Both the position numbers and the translations under genes were made by a program. From Mermis nigrescens (taxonomy: Eukaryota > Nematoda > Enoplea > Mermithida > Mermithidae): a stretch of 64,000 nucleotides of DNA. Where the stretch lies: positions 709,179-773,178 of the forward strand of contig JAVLUZ010000507.1 of assembly GCA_036768485.1 (NCBI GenBank), given 5' to 3'. Below, one piece after another: positions 9,714 through 22,029 of this stretch. Every line of letters starts with the position of its first letter. Within the stretch, counting starts at the first letter, position 1. Below the pieces are notes generated by a model that did not search any database, had not been told where the DNA came from, and worked only from the letters and a program-made list of their open reading frames with translations.

Positions 9714-11462
9714 GGCAGTAATTATTTGCAGTCAACTGCAGGCAGTATAGCACAAAATGTAAAATTATATGCAGTCAAAAACCAGCGGCCTAGACTGCAG
9801 GCAATATAGCACACAATGTGATATTATATGCAGTCAAAAACCAGCGGCCTAGACTGCAGGCAATATAGCACACAATGTGATAGGTATTATATGCAGTCAA
9901 AAACCAGTGGCCTAGACTGCAGGCAATATAGCACACAATTTGATATTATGTGCAGTCAAGCTGAAAGCTTATTGATATGGGGAGCTGGCGCTTCGCTCGC
10001 AATTCAACCTGTAGTATATGGTTTTAGAAGCACTTTTATTTGACATGGTCTGGCAGATTTACTTCCTCACTGGGGAATGTTTTTTTGCGCTGAATGGGTA
10101 GCAGCCTCAATAGCTGCCCAGTCGCCCGTTAGCGCATTTTGATGGGCCAGCGTAAGCTCTGGTTCTACATCATAGATATTGAGTAGCTGTTGCTGATCTT
10201 GTCAGCCTAGGCCGCTGGTTTTTGACTGCATATAATATCACATCGTGTGCTATATTGCCTGCAGTCTAGGCCGCTGGTTTTTGACTGCATATAATTTTAC
10301 GCTGTGTGTCATCTTGCCTGCAGTCTAGGCCGCTGGTTTTTGACTGCATATAATTTTACGTTGTGGGAGTAACTTAAGAATATGGTACTTTCTGAATACT
10401 AACAAATAAACTTCAGAAGGGCGGATTTTTTTGCTCATTACTTAGAACATGTTGAAAGAAAGCGCGGAAAAAAATTTTCATCCGTCTATGATCAATATTA
10501 CAAAAGCTATGGGTTTCTTTAATTAGCCTCTTCTCGACCTAAACAAGCATGTTATCGACCTAAGTATTTGAAGATTCAAACAGCTGAATGCAGAATCACA
10601 TGTAGATATCCAATTTACGTCGACCTAAGCATCTATGCATCGACCTAGGCATCTATACATTGACCTAAGCATCTATACATCGACCTAAGCATCTATACAT
10701 CGACCTAAGCATCTATAGGTATATCGATCTGAGCATCTATACATCGACCTAAGCATCAATCCATCGACCTAAGCGGGAGCGACCTCGACCTAAGCAGCTT
10801 GAAACACCTTTTAGATATACTAAGCCTAAGCCTGAGTATAATAGAAGCAAAAACTTAGATTTTCGTATATCTTATCAAGTAAAACCGAAAAAGCATGCAA
10901 AAAAAATATGAAATTTTTTAAAGTTTTTTTAAAATTTCAAACAGCTTTTCGCGCCTTTTTTTCTTTTTTCTCCTTCATTGCTATGCTTCCTTCCGTTATT
11001 TCAGCCCATATTATTTATTTCTGACAAATGTGTAAGTCCTTGGATCGAGTCGTTTAATTGTCCCACGCAACACTCAAATCGAGAGTTGCCTGCAACTTTG
11101 CAAGTATGGCTCAGATTTTCACCAAATTTTCTTTCCGCGCTTCAATTTATCATGTTCTATCATTTTGGCAAAAAAATTTTGGCATTCCGTATTCGTTTTG
11201 CACCTTTTCTGAAAGTACCATATTCTTAAGTTTAGCCTACATTGTGTGCTATATTGCCTGCAGTCTAGGCCGCTGGTTTTTGACTGCTTATAACTTTACA
11301 TTGTGTGCTATATTGCCTGCAGTCTAGGCCGCTGGTTTTTGACTGCATATAATTTTACGTTGTGTGCTATATTGCCTGCAGTCAAGGCCGCTGGTTTTTG
11401 ACTGCATATAATTTTACATTGTGTGCTATATTGCCTGCAGTTGACTGCAAATAGTTACTGCC
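9714..11462. mobile_element. Foldback element with tandem-repeat inverted ends
   Basis: The ends start GGCAGTAAYTATTTGCAGTC and are inverted copies. Each arm is a tandem array of a unit of about 60 bp containing TGCAGTCAAAAACCAGCGG and CTGCAGGCAATATAGCAC: 9714-9960 on the left, 10205-10365 and 11240-11450 inverted on the right. A perfect 10-bp duplication CAAAAAATAT flanks it at 9704-9713 and 11463-11472. Long inverted repeats made of tandem subunits with a TSD near 9 bp resemble Drosophila FB and Mutator-like elements. No transposase is seen inside. Confidence 0.8.
10617..10800 (+). repeat. 20-bp minisatellite, CGACCTAAGCATCTATACAT
   Basis: About eight degenerate tandem copies of the 20-bp unit lie in the loop region of the foldback element. 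There are no spacers, so it is not a CRISPR array. Confidence 0.85.
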
Positions 11463-12229
11463 CAAAAAATATCAGGAAATAGGATGCCATATCAGGCATA
11501 TCACAATATTGCCACAATGTACTGTTGACAGGGTTGGCCGGGCATGGTTTTTTGGCTTTTTGGTTTTTTATTGTTTGAAAATCGGCCTGGTTTTTGTTTT
11601 TTTTTGGTTTTTTGGTTTTTTAAGTCGATGTTAAAAAATGTAGCAAGATTCATATTTCATCATTTGTAAACATGTGCAAATAGTACTCTTTACTCTAGCA
11701 TAGAGTAGACTAATTATTTAGGGAATGAACGGCATGAAATAGTTTATTTTCATTTTGGTTGAATTTTTTGTAAGAGAGACGTAATTATAATTGTAATGTA
11801 ATGATGATCCAGGCACGTAGCTGACCCTCCTATTTTGGGAGGACCAACTTATTTTGGGGGGGGCCAAATGCCAAAAAGGCCAAAAATAGCATTAAAAGAT
11901 TGAAATTTTTCCAGTTTTTCAAAATTTCGGGAAAGACATGTCCACACCTGGGCAATGCCCCATATCGCCCTCAACCGGCAATGGGCCGGACCAATCCTGC
12001 AACGGGGCGAAGGGTCTCTGGGATGGGGGCTATGTTTTGTACATGGGCATAGATACATGCTGAAGGTCGATTGACAGTCTGAATATGACGACTTGAGAAG
12101 CAAATGAGCAAACTACTTATGCTACCTATGTACCAAGTAACCTTTTTCCAAATGCATGACAACTCAAGATAACCCTTTTTGAGAAGCAGTCCACGTTTTT
12201 TGAGGACCGACTAATCTATTTATAAGAGC

Positions 12230-15200
12230 AACAACCTTTTTTGGGGACCGAACAACCTTTTCAGGAACCAGCCAACCTATTTTGGGAGCCAACCAACTTT
12301 TTTAAGGAACCAGCCAATCTTTTTTTGGGAACCGACCAACCTTTTTAAGGGAGCAGGCAACCTCTTTGCGGAACCAACCATTCTTTTCATGGAAGTAGCC
12401 AACCTTTTTTGGGAACCGACAAACCTTTTTAAGGAACCAGCCAACCTTTTTAAGGAACCAGCCAACCTTTCTTGGGAAGCAGCCAACCGTTTAATGGAAG
12501 CAGCCAGCCTTTTTTGGGAACCAACTTACCTTTTTAAGGGACCAGCCAACCTTTTTTGGGAATTAATCAACCATTTTAAGGAACCAGCCAACTTTTTTTT
12601 GGGAACCGACCAACCATTTTAAGAAGCCAGCCAACCTTTCTTGGGAACCAGCCAAGCTTTTCATGGAAGCAGCCAACCTTTTTTTGGGAATTAACCAACC
12701 TTGTTTAGGAACCAGCTTACCTTTTTTGGGAACCGACCAACCTTTTTAAGGGAGCAGGCAACCTTTTTAAGGGACCAGCCAACCTTTTTTGGGAATTAAC
12801 CGACCATTTTAAGAAACCAGCCAACCTTTTTTGGGAACCGACCAACCTTTTTAAGGAGCCAGCCAACCTTTCTTGGGAACCAGCCAACCTTTTCATGGAA
12901 GCAGCCAACCTCTTTTTGGGAATTAACCAACCTTGTTTAGGAACCAGCCAACCATTCTTGGGAACCGACCAACCTTATTAAGGGAGCAGGCAACCTTTTT
13001 GAGGGACCAGCAACCTTTCTTGGGAACCGACCAACCTTTATAAGGGAGCAGGCAACCTTTTTTGGAAACCAGTCAACCTTTTCATGGGAGCAGCCAACCT
13101 TTTTGGAAACCGACCAACCTTTTTAAGGGACCAGCCAACCTTTCTTGGGAACCGACCAACCTTATTAAGGGAGCAGGCAGCCTTTTTGTGGGACCAGCAA
13201 CCTTTCTTGGGAACCAACCAACCTTTTTAAGGAACCAGCCAACCTTTTTAAGGAACCAGCCAACCTTTCTTGGGAAGCAGCCAACCGTTTAATGGAAGCA
13301 GCCAGCCTTTTTTGGGAACCATTTTACCTTTTTAAGGGACCAGCCAACCTTTTTTGGGAATTAACCAACCATTTTAAGGAACCAGCCAACTTTTTTGGGA
13401 ACCGACCAACCATTTTAAGAAGCCAGCCAACCTTTCTTGGGAACCAGCCAACCTTTTCATGGAAGCAGCCAACCTTTTTTTGGGAATTAACCAACCTTGT
13501 ATAGAAACCAGCTTACCTTTTTTGGGAAACGACCAACCTTTTTAAGGGAGCAGGCAACCTTTTTAAGGGACCAGCCAACCTTTTTGGGAATTAACCAACC
13601 ATTTTAAGAAACCAGCCAACCTTTTTTGGGAACCGACCAACCTTTTTAAGGAGCCAGCCAACCTTTCCTGGGAACCAGCCAACCTTTTCATGTAAGCAGC
13701 CAACCTTTTTTGGGAATTAACCAACCTTGTTTAGGAACCAGCCAACCATTCTTGGGAACCGGACCAACCTTATAAGGGAGCAGGCAACCTTTTTGAGGGA
13801 CCAGCAACCTTTCTTGGGAACCGACCAACCTTTATAAGGGAGCAGGCAACCTTTTTTGGAAACCAGTCAACCTTTTCATGGGAGCAGCCAACCTTTTTTG
13901 GAAACCGACCAACCTTTTTTGGAAACCGACCAACCTTTTTAAGGGACCAGCCAACCTTTCTTGGGAACCGACCAACCTTATTAAGGGAGCAAGCAGCCTT
14001 TTTGTGGGACCAGCAACCTTTCTTGGGAACCAACCAACCTTTTTAAGGAACCAGCCAACCTTTCTTGGGAACCAACCAACCTTTATAAGGGAGCAGGCAA
14101 TCTTTTTTGGAAACCAGCCAACCTTTTCATGGGAGCAGCCAACCTTTTCTGGAAACCAACCAACCTTTTTAAGGGACCAGCCAACTTTTCTTGGGAACCG
14201 ACCAACCTTATTAAGGGAGCAGGCAACCTTTCGAGGGACCAGCAACCTTTCTTGGGAACCAACCAACCTTTATAAGGGAGCAGGCAACCTTTTTGGAAAC
14301 CAGCCAACCTTTTCATGGGAGCAGCCAACCTTTTCTGGAAACCGACCAACCTTTTAAGGGACCAGCCAACCTTTCTTGGGAACCAACCAACCTTTTTAAG
14401 GAACTAGCCAACCTTTTTAGGAACCGACCAAAACCTTTTTTGGAAACCAGCCAACCTTTTCATGGAAGTAGCCAACTTTTTTGGGAACTAACCTACCTTT
14501 TTCAGGAACCAGCCAACCTATTTTGGGAACAAACCAACCTTTTTAAGGAGCCAGCCAACCTTTTTTGGGAATCTAATCTATAAACCTTTTTTGGGAACCA
14601 ACCAACTTTTTCAGGAACCAGCCAACCTATTTTGGGAGCAAACCAACCTTTTAAGGAACCAGTCAACCTTTTTTGGGAACCGACCAACCTTTTTAAGGAG
14701 CCAGCCAACCTTTTTGGGAATCTAATCTACCAACCTTTTTTGGGAACCAACCAACCTTTTTCAGGAACCAGCCAACCTATTTTGGGAGCAAACCAACCTT
14801 TTTAAGGAACCAGTCAACCTTTTTTGGGAACCGACCAACCTTTTTGAGGAGCCAGCCAACCTTTTTTGGGAATCTAATCTACCAACCTTTTTTGGGAACC
14901 GACCAACCTTTTTAAGGGAGCAGGCAACCTTTTTTAGAACCAACCAAACTTTTCATAGAAGTAGCCATCCTTTTTTGGGAACCAACCAACCTTTTTAAGG
15001 AACCAGCCAACTTTTTTTCTTGAACCGACCAACCTTTTTAAGGGAGCAGGCAATCTTTTTGGGAACCAACCAACCTTTTCAAGGAACCAGCAGACCTTTT
15101 TCACGAGCCAGAAAACCTTTCCTCAAGAACCAGGCAACCTTGTTTAGGAACCAGACAACTTTTTATTCTAAAACCAGGCTATGTACCATTTTTCAGAAAA

Positions 15201-15415
15201 CCAGGGAACCTATTTCAAGAACGAGGCAACTTAAATGAACCGAGCAACCTCATTTCAGAAACCAGAAAACTTTATTTCCAAAAACCAGGCAACTTTTCCT
15301 CATAGCCAGACAATATTTTCTTCAAAAACCAGGCAACCTTTTTCAGGGATAAGGCAGCCTTTTTTTCAGAAACCAGATAACCTCTCAAAAAACAGGTAAC
15401 ATTTTTTAAAAATCC
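12230..15415 (+). repeat. 3.2-kb minisatellite of CCAACC units, with higher-order structure
   Basis: Tandem array of 21-26 bp units of the type AACCAGCCAACCTTTTTAAGG alternating with GGGAACCGACC variants. A distinctive variant pair recurs at about 12471 and 13269, and another at about 13068 and 13862, so an underlying block of about 0.8 kb has itself been duplicated. The array decays into divergent units after about 15050. Its long open frames (KRLVGSQ-type repeats on the minus strand) follow from a stop-free unit and are not genes. Confidence 0.92.
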
Positions 15416-16666
15416 AGGCCTATTCTTGACTGTTTTTGAAATAGATGGGGCGCTGCCATCCTTAGGAAAATCTTACATCCGCCACTGATTCAGAAAGTCG
15501 CATAATTTAGTGTAAATGAATAAGTTTGAAAAAATTTCTGGTACCTACTTCATGCTAGATGTAATTACGGCATAGCTTATATTCAGAAACCTGTATAATC
15601 GAGGTTAAAAGGATTACAAAATGTTTGTAATCTTCTTGCGCTTTGCGCCAAATCCAATTTCTGTTTTGCTTATCTTCAGAGAGCTTCAGAATTGAGCTTC
15701 AAGGGATAAAATTATAAAAGCAGTCAAAAATTCCCATTACTTTGCTGCAAAGTTTTTATAATGTGCACATTGATGCATTGTTTGTCCTAAAAAACTGTAA
15801 AATTGAGCTCAAAAGAGTAAAAACGCTTAAAAATTTTTTAAATCACTATTATTTATTTTATCACCACAAGCTAAGGATATGATTCCATGACGCAAAACAC
15901 GTCAGAAAATGTCGATTTATCGCATAAGCTGGCTTATAAACGTGATATATATACATTTTCAAGATATTAGCTATTCTCTCTCCCTGAAATAAAATCCTGG
16001 CCAAGGGGCTGTTTAGATGTGAATCATTTATTTTTGAATAGATCCACGATTTCTAGAGGGGATGGGGTGGAGTAGAAATAACTTTTTTCGAAAAATAGCA
16101 AGAAATATTTTCAGCGATGTCAAAAGTTATGCTCAAACCAGCGACGTTCACAGTCTAAGAAGTTTGCCCTACTATAATTTATTTAATAGTCCTTCTGAAA
16201 CAAACAAGGATCAAAACAAGTAGAATTTTTAACATTTCAAGTCGAAATTCAAAGTTTTTCGTCGCATTTTAAATATTGGCTTCAGAGTAAGTATTTTGAA
16301 AATGTTTAAAGTTTAAATGCTTAGAATCTCAATAAAGTAATAGTCCGAACTTAAATGTCAAAAATTTTGAAATTTAAGTCTTAATGGCACCCATTTACAT
16401 CACATATTTTTATTTTTCAAATTATGTTGGGCTATTGGAAAATAACGCCGAATCTGCGCTTATTTTTGAGAGCACTGTTCATTTTGTTTGAAGCTGATTT
16501 ATTACATCGAGTAACCCAGCTGTGTAGCACTAAGCACGGTACACTGCACGTCATCTAATCTCCCGTCTACTGCTCATTTATATGCAGAATTTTGCTTAGT
16601 AACATTTACGCGTTAAAATTAAATGAAATTAAATTATAATTACTGCGACCGACGTTTGTTGCCTCA
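15416..16666. other. Unassigned AT-rich sequence
   Basis: Starts with a short right-end remnant of family E (CATCCGCCACTG, about 15476-15487). The rest shows no gene, TIR or tandem array. Confidence 0.4.
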
Positions 16667-16674
16667 GTTTAAAC

Positions 16675-17123
16675 CACGGTTTTTTTGTACTCGGCAAAGA
16701 TTTTTCCCGATGTACAAAGACTTTTCGGGACCGTCTTTGTACATATACAAAGATTTTTGGGAAGACAAAAATTGCAAAAAAGGTCTAAAATTCGCAAAAA
16801 TTTTCGGTGCTCCGTGCAGAAATGAGTAATTGTGTGTTCTATATATCTTTATAATGGCAGAAATTGCATTTCAAAAGGAAAAATGTCAAATTTTATCAAC
16901 GCTTCGCGCCGTTTTAGGACGATTTTTAATGATTTTTGCACTAAGAGATCCAGAAATTAGCTAAAATACACTACCAAAAGTTCGAACAACTCTTTTTACC
17001 ACACTAAAATCGATACTGTACCATATTATAGTACCCAAAAACTTGTGTGTTCAAAATAAATATAAGACTTTCGGGGACTATCTTTGTACATGTACAAACG
17101 GACCTTGTACAAAAAAAACACTG
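16675..17123 (+). mobile_element. MITE family D, copy 1 (single-unit form)
   Basis: Left end CACGGTTTTTTTGTACTCGG, right end inverted CAGTGTTTTTTTTGTACAAGG. The TSD is GTTTAAAC/GTTTAACA (16667-16674 and 17124-17131), 7 of 8. The body has CTTTGTACATGTACAAAG-type palindromic words near both ends. The family is hAT-like by TSD length and CACTG-type ends. Confidence 0.85.
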
Positions 17124-17475
17124 GTTTAACACCTTCGGCCCAGCTTTTTTTAGCACAACTCGCATTAGCATTGTTGCTAACTAATATTTTTTCCATTAGC
17201 ACAGAATGACTTACATTAGCACACTCTTTTTTACCTGTATAACACATATGGTGTCAGAAGGTGCATGTTCTTTTGTTTTTCAATACAGCTGTTTGAGAAT
17301 GACGTGATATTCTGCAGATCAATGGTTTGTTTGTGTTATTGTCAGTACAATTAGATTTGAAGCAATCAAAAAATTCACGCTAAGTCACAATTATTGACTT
17401 CTTAATGCTCAGTGGACACAAAAAGCTGAGACTTTCGTATCTATTACCACAATCAGAATTGAAAAGGCAGTTGCC

Positions 17476-18561
17476 CAGGGGCGGATTCAAGGGGGTGGCG
17501 GGGGAGGGGCGGCCGCCCCCATCCCCATTGGCCAAAAATATTTGGCGAGATAAAGAATGGATATGCAATTTGCAATGATTTTTGGCCATCAGTGACCATA
17601 ATTTCTCGAATTTTTCCGGGGCTACGCGCGTCGGATGATACCTATTGATGACATTTATTTACTTTCTTGGCGACCTGGAAGCACGGTTTTGTTTTGTATG
17701 CGGCAAAGATTTTCCCGGTGTACAAAGACTTTTATGACCGTCTTTGTACATGTATAAAAATTTTTATGAAGACAAAAACTGCAAAAAAGGTCTGAAATTC
17801 GCAAAACTTTTCGGCGCTTCGCACCAAAATGAGTAATTGCGTGTCCTATATATCTTTGTAATAGCAGAAATCGCATTTCGAAAGGAAAATGTCAGAATTT
17901 CTGGGCGCTTCGCGCCGTTTTAAGACGATTCTTAATGATTTTTGCCCTCATAAAACCAGGAATTAGCCAAAATACACTACCAGAGGTCGAACAACTGTTT
18001 TTACCACACGAAGTAGCTACCGTACTATATCATAGTACCCAAAAATTTGTGTAAAAAAATGTACAAAGAGTCTTAGGGACCATCTTTGTGCCTTTACAAA
18101 CGGACCTTGTACAAAAAAAATACTGCCTGGAATTTTCTGTTCATGTATATAGGTTTCAAAACAATTTTAACAGCAGAAACAGCTATTTTCGCATAGTTTT
18201 CTTCTATTTTCAATTAAGATTTTCGATGTTTTGCATCAAATGCTATAAATACAGGAAATCAAGCAGTAAATCACGCTTCTAGATGTCTATCCGCCTCAAT
18301 TTTACAAATTTTTTGGCGCTTCGCGCCAGATTTTTGTTAAAGTCAAAAACTTCAATGATTTTTTCGCACAAAATTGTCTAAAATTTCAAAAGTTATAGAA
18401 AAAATATTGCGCCAAAAGGGATTTTATGTAGAAGTATACAATGTAAAACCATGAAAAAAACGCTATTTCGCGCGCTAAGGGCAAATTTTTGGACCTATTT
18501 TCGACTGTTTTTGGAAAAGTTGGGATACCGCCCCTTACGAAAAATCCCAGATCCGCCACTG
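17476..18561 (+). mobile_element. hAT family E, copy 1, interrupted by a family D MITE
   Basis: Left end CAGGGGCGGATTCAAGGGGG, right end inverted CAGTGGCGGATCTGGGATTT. A perfect 8-bp TSD CAGTTGCC lies at 17468-17475 and 18562-18569. It contains the GGCGCTTCGCGCC hairpin at 18315-18327. Family D copy 2 is inserted at 17682. A sister copy is at 32406-34437. Confidence 0.9.
17682..18125 (+). mobile_element. MITE family D, copy 2, nested in family E
   Basis: Flanked by CCTGGAAG (17674-17681) and CCTGGAAT (18126-18133), a 7-of-8 duplication. The ends match family D. The insertion point is the same site within family E that is used by a different element at 32587-34000 in the sister copy. Confidence 0.85.
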
Positions 18562-18969
18562 CAGTTGCCATATACTAATTTAATCTGACAACAGACGCTA
18601 CTGCGCTTTCTCTATGAATTGAATGATAAGTAAACAAACATTAGGAAGCTGATTTTGTTTTCAATGAGCAGAAAACAATGCGAAGTTGTCAGAAAGTAAA
18701 TTATTTTGTGCTGGAAACCTTTAAACAAATAGACGAGGAAAATGCATAACCATTTAGATTACAAGAAGATTGACTGTGGAGTGTTTAAATCGTGCAGTTG
18801 GGGCTAAATAAACAGTAAATATAATACTCAGCGTTAAGCGCCAAAAATTTCTTGGGATTTTTGCTGAAAAATACGTTAAAAAAGCATAAAAATTACTACA
18901 CTTTTGCCCAAAACGGACTTTGTATCCGTGTGGTGTTAAAAACCGTGCTCCAACCAATTTTTCGTTTCC

Positions 18970-19036
18970 CGTTTGCTGGAGGCCAGGAATCGAAAAACAG
19001 CAGAAGCCAGAGCCAGGACCAGAGCTCCGGTCGATC
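18970..19036. repeat. Isolated end of a hAT-1-like element
   Basis: GC-rich words end in CTCCGGTCGATCCCTA, matching the terminal sequence of hAT-1. No partner end with a matching flank was found, so this is a solo end or a decayed copy. Confidence 0.5.
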
Positions 19037-19319
19037 CCTAATAAACATTGACAAAAATCTACGAATTCATCAGGGTACAGTTTCGACCTTACGACTCACT
19101 GTTGAGAAATCAGCCGTGAAGTTAATTTAATCATAGATTTTTATGTCTGACTACGAAATTGAGCATATAATTTTTATTTATTTGCAATTATTCTGTTTCA
19201 TTGAAAATTTCTTGCAAAGAAGTGCTGAAAGTGCTTTTATTATTGCGTATACTAATTTTTTTACGATATCCGAGCAGGCCCTTTTCCAAAACAGACCGCC
19301 TTCTCTCCAAAATAAAAAT

Positions 19320-19859
19320 TTTTCTGAATTCACAAGTATCTCCCGAAAGAAAAAATGATAAATTCCTTAATTGCGTCTAAAACATCGCCAAAACAGGTTT
19401 TTGAGGTAATTTTGAGCAAGAAATCGCAAATATTTTAGGCGCTTCGCGCTGAATTTATTGTTTATAGTGTATACAATTTTAGTCTTCTAAACCGTTCAAA
19501 ATCACTCAAATTTGAGTTAGACATTGAGAGCATGTCAATTTTTCCGGCGCTCCGCACAGGATTTGCTGTTCTGGTGTAGTTTATATCTTCTAAATTGCTC
19601 AAAACCGATCAATTTTAAGATATGATATGAAAAACATAAAGTTTTTTCCGGCGCCTTGCGCCGGATTTATCGTTTATCTATAGCTTCTGTCTTCTATTCG
19701 ATCAAAACTGATCAAATTTGATTTATGACATGAATGACATAAATTTTATTGCGGTGCAATTTTTTGTTCATGTATAGTTTCTGTCTTCAAGCCCGCTCAA
19801 AACCAATCAAATTTGAGTTAGACATGAAAAAAATAATAAATTTTTTTAGCACTCTGCAC
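19320..19859. repeat. Degenerate tandem repeat of about 110 bp with hairpin motif
   Basis: Four to five units containing variants of GGCGCTTCGCGCC followed by a TTTAT-TGTTTAT block, a GTCTTCTA block, CTCAAA and CAAATTTGAGTTAGACAT. The same unit is found inside the element at 52030-52801. Confidence 0.75.
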
Positions 19860-20287
19860 CAGTGTTTTTGTTTTGTACAAGGTCCGTTTGTACATGTACA
19901 AAGATAGTCCCCGAAAGTCTTTGTACATTTTGAACACACAAATTTTTGGGTACTATAATCTGGTACAGTAGCGATTCTAGTGTGGCAAAACAGAGTTATT
20001 CAACCTTTTGTAGTGTGTTTTAGCTCATTTCTGGGTTTCTGAGGGCAAAAATCACTAATAATCGTCTCAAAACGGCGAAATTTGATATTTTTCCATTCAA
20101 AATGCAATGTCTGCCATTATAAAGATGAACACACAATTACTCATTTTGGCGCGAAGCGCTGAAAATTTTTGCGAATTTTAGACCTATTTTGCATGTCTTC
20201 CCAAAAATCTTTGTACGTGTACAAAGACGGTCCCCCAAAAGTCTTTGTACACCGAGAAAAATCTTTACCGAATACAAAAAAACCGTG
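19860..20287 (-). mobile_element. MITE family D, copy 3 (reverse orientation)
   Basis: Starts CAGTGTTTTTGTTTTGTACAAG and ends with the inverted CACGGTTTTTTTGTA end. Both flanks share a CTGCACC word, but a clean 8-bp TSD could not be set because the target itself is repetitive. It contains a one-base variant of the hairpin. Confidence 0.75.
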
Positions 20288-20734
20288 CAGTCTGCACCGA
20301 ATTATCCATTTCCTCTTTTGTTTTTCTTAGCAAAACACAAACGTTCAGGCAAAAGTTAAGAAATTGTTTGTCGATGGAATGGTAAGAAATCACTTGTACA
20401 GATAGTTTAAACGATAGAGATTTGTTTTGTATGAGAATAAAATAAAGTGAAAATTTTTTGAAATTCTTTAAACAGCTTTCCTTCGCCATTGTATAGAGCT
20501 CGCCAAGATACGGGAAAAATGCATTTATTTTAGCCCATCTCCAAATAATTCTCGAGATATCTGACTTCGAAAATTTCCGCCTTCCCCCCGGAATAAAATC
20601 CTGAATATGGTCCAGTATCCGAGTATCCAAAAATTGGGCAACCTTTTTCGAAAAGTGACCAACCAACCTAAAAATTGGATGCCGCAACGGGGCGAAGCTC
20701 TGGCCATTGCCCAGGTATGGACATGTCCCAACTC

Positions 20735-20794
20735 GAAGGAACGACCCTAGATATTTCTAGCGATGAAAATGAACAAGAAGAAAATGATTCCTAA
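20735..20794 (+). pseudogene. Acidic C-terminal tail remnant in hAT-11
   Basis: Twenty codons ending in TAA, with DISSDENEQEEND as the acidic core, about 280 bp from the hAT-11 right end. Position and composition match the tails in hAT-1 and hAT-3. It is probably the terminal fragment of the lost transposase gene. Confidence 0.45.
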
Positions 20795-21427
20795 TGTTGC
20801 CGTTTATCCTACTGAATAAATTTGGAATTGTTCACTTTTGTTATTTTTCCTGAATAATTGGTTAGGCAACTCATGCCTGTTCTTTAATTTAGTGGTTTCT
20901 AATCATAATCAAGCATTTAAACACTTATACTCACGACTAAGATATAAAAACCAAAATTTAACTATTAAAAAACCATAAAAAACTATAAAAAACCATTAAA
21001 AAAACCATAAGAAACCATAAAAAACAAAAACAAAATATCGGAAATTTTCAAACTTTGGTTTTTTCCAACCCTGACTGTTGACTGCAGAAATTTTGAACAG
21101 TTTAAGGTTATGGTTTCAAAGCTTAATTTATTAGAATTTCTTAAGGGCGTACGTAAGTGCACTGCCTGTACGCCTTGGCTTTACTTACCAATACACTTTA
21201 CTTTTTTGCATTTATTCTACAAGTTTCGCTAATTCATGTTTATTTAGCTTTTCAATTTCACCTGATTTCAATTTTTTTGTTTCTACCAGTAACCACGTGT
21301 CATGCATTATATCTTATAGAACGTATAACATTGAATATTCCCATGTTGTTCTCATATGTTTCCATTTGCCTTCGCGTTTTACATTATTGGGTACGTAAAC
21401 TGTAATATTTACAGTAACTCAGTCATT

Positions 21428-21453
21428 AAATATTATTATTATTATTATTATTA

Positions 21454-21520
<67 letters not shown>
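21428..21520. repeat. (ATT)n microsatellite
   Basis: About 30 near-uninterrupted trinucleotide units with one interruption. The poly-Tyr and poly-Ile open frames across it are artefacts. Confidence 0.97.
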
Positions 21521-21539
21521 GAAATTAAATTGGGCATAA

Positions 21540-21925
21540 GTAAAAGATGGCGCTGGCGCTGGCGTTGGCCCTGACGCACATGGGTATAAGGTGGCGCTGG
21601 CCTTGGCCCTGGCTCTCGCTAACTGGGTAAAAGGTGGCGATGGCGATGGCGCTGGCGCTGGCCTTGGCGCAACTGGGTAAAAGGTGGCGCTGGCCTTGGC
21701 TCTGGCCCTCGCCAACTGGGTAAAGGGGTGGCGCTGGCGCAGGCCCTGGCCATTCCCAACTGGGTAAAAGGTGGTGCTGGCACTGGCCTTGGCCCTGGCC
21801 CTCGTCAACTGGGTAAAAGGTGGCGCTGGCCTCGGCCCTGGCCATTGCCAACTGGAAAGGTGGTGCTGGCGCTCGGCTTGGCCTTGGCCATGGCCAGGTG
21901 GGTAAAAGGTAGCGCTGGCCATTCG
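21540..21925 (+). repeat. GC-rich minisatellite with GGCGCTGGCCTTGGCC units
   Basis: Seven to eight units of roughly 45-60 bp, each with a GGCGCTGG/CCTTGG/CCCTGG hexamer run and an AACTGGGTAAAAGGTGG spacer. The composition resembles the subterminal arrays of the hAT-like elements, but no TIR pair was found. Long frames on the minus strand result from the absence of stops in the unit. Confidence 0.85.
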
Positions 21926-22029
21926 CCCTAGCTGATGCGAGCAAAGCTAGCAAAGATGTTTCATTTTTTATCAGATACATTTTAATACGCAAATCATTTT
22001 TTTCGCGGGATAAATGTAACCTTGTCAAA

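Larger units (their letters stand above)
11529..21073. mobile_element. hAT-11: 9.5-kb hAT-like element with perfect TSD
   Basis: The left end CAGGGTTGGCCGGGCATGG starts at 11529. The right end ends at 21073 and reads CAGGGTTGGAAAAAACC when inverted. A perfect 8-bp TSD ACTGTTGA lies at 11521-11528 and 21074-21081. Arrays of GGTTTTTTGG and AAAAACCAT words lie inside the left and right ends. A 20-codon acidic tail ends at 20794. The interior has been inflated by the minisatellite at 12230-15415, family D copies and family E. Confidence 0.85.

Noticed and set aside
10617..10800. Regular 20-bp direct repeats as a possible CRISPR array
   Set aside because: The units are contiguous without unique spacers, in a eukaryotic genome; it is a minisatellite.
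12277..14943. Long open frames encoding KRLVGSQ/FPKKVGW-type repeats on both strands
   Set aside because: They are direct translations of a stop-free 21-26 bp minisatellite, open in several frames on both strands, with no start context or splice support.
21419..22028. Two 167-codon minus-strand frames rich in Ala, Arg and Pro
   Set aside because: Translation of the GGCGCTGG minisatellite and ATT repeat; two frames are open at once, which argues against coding.
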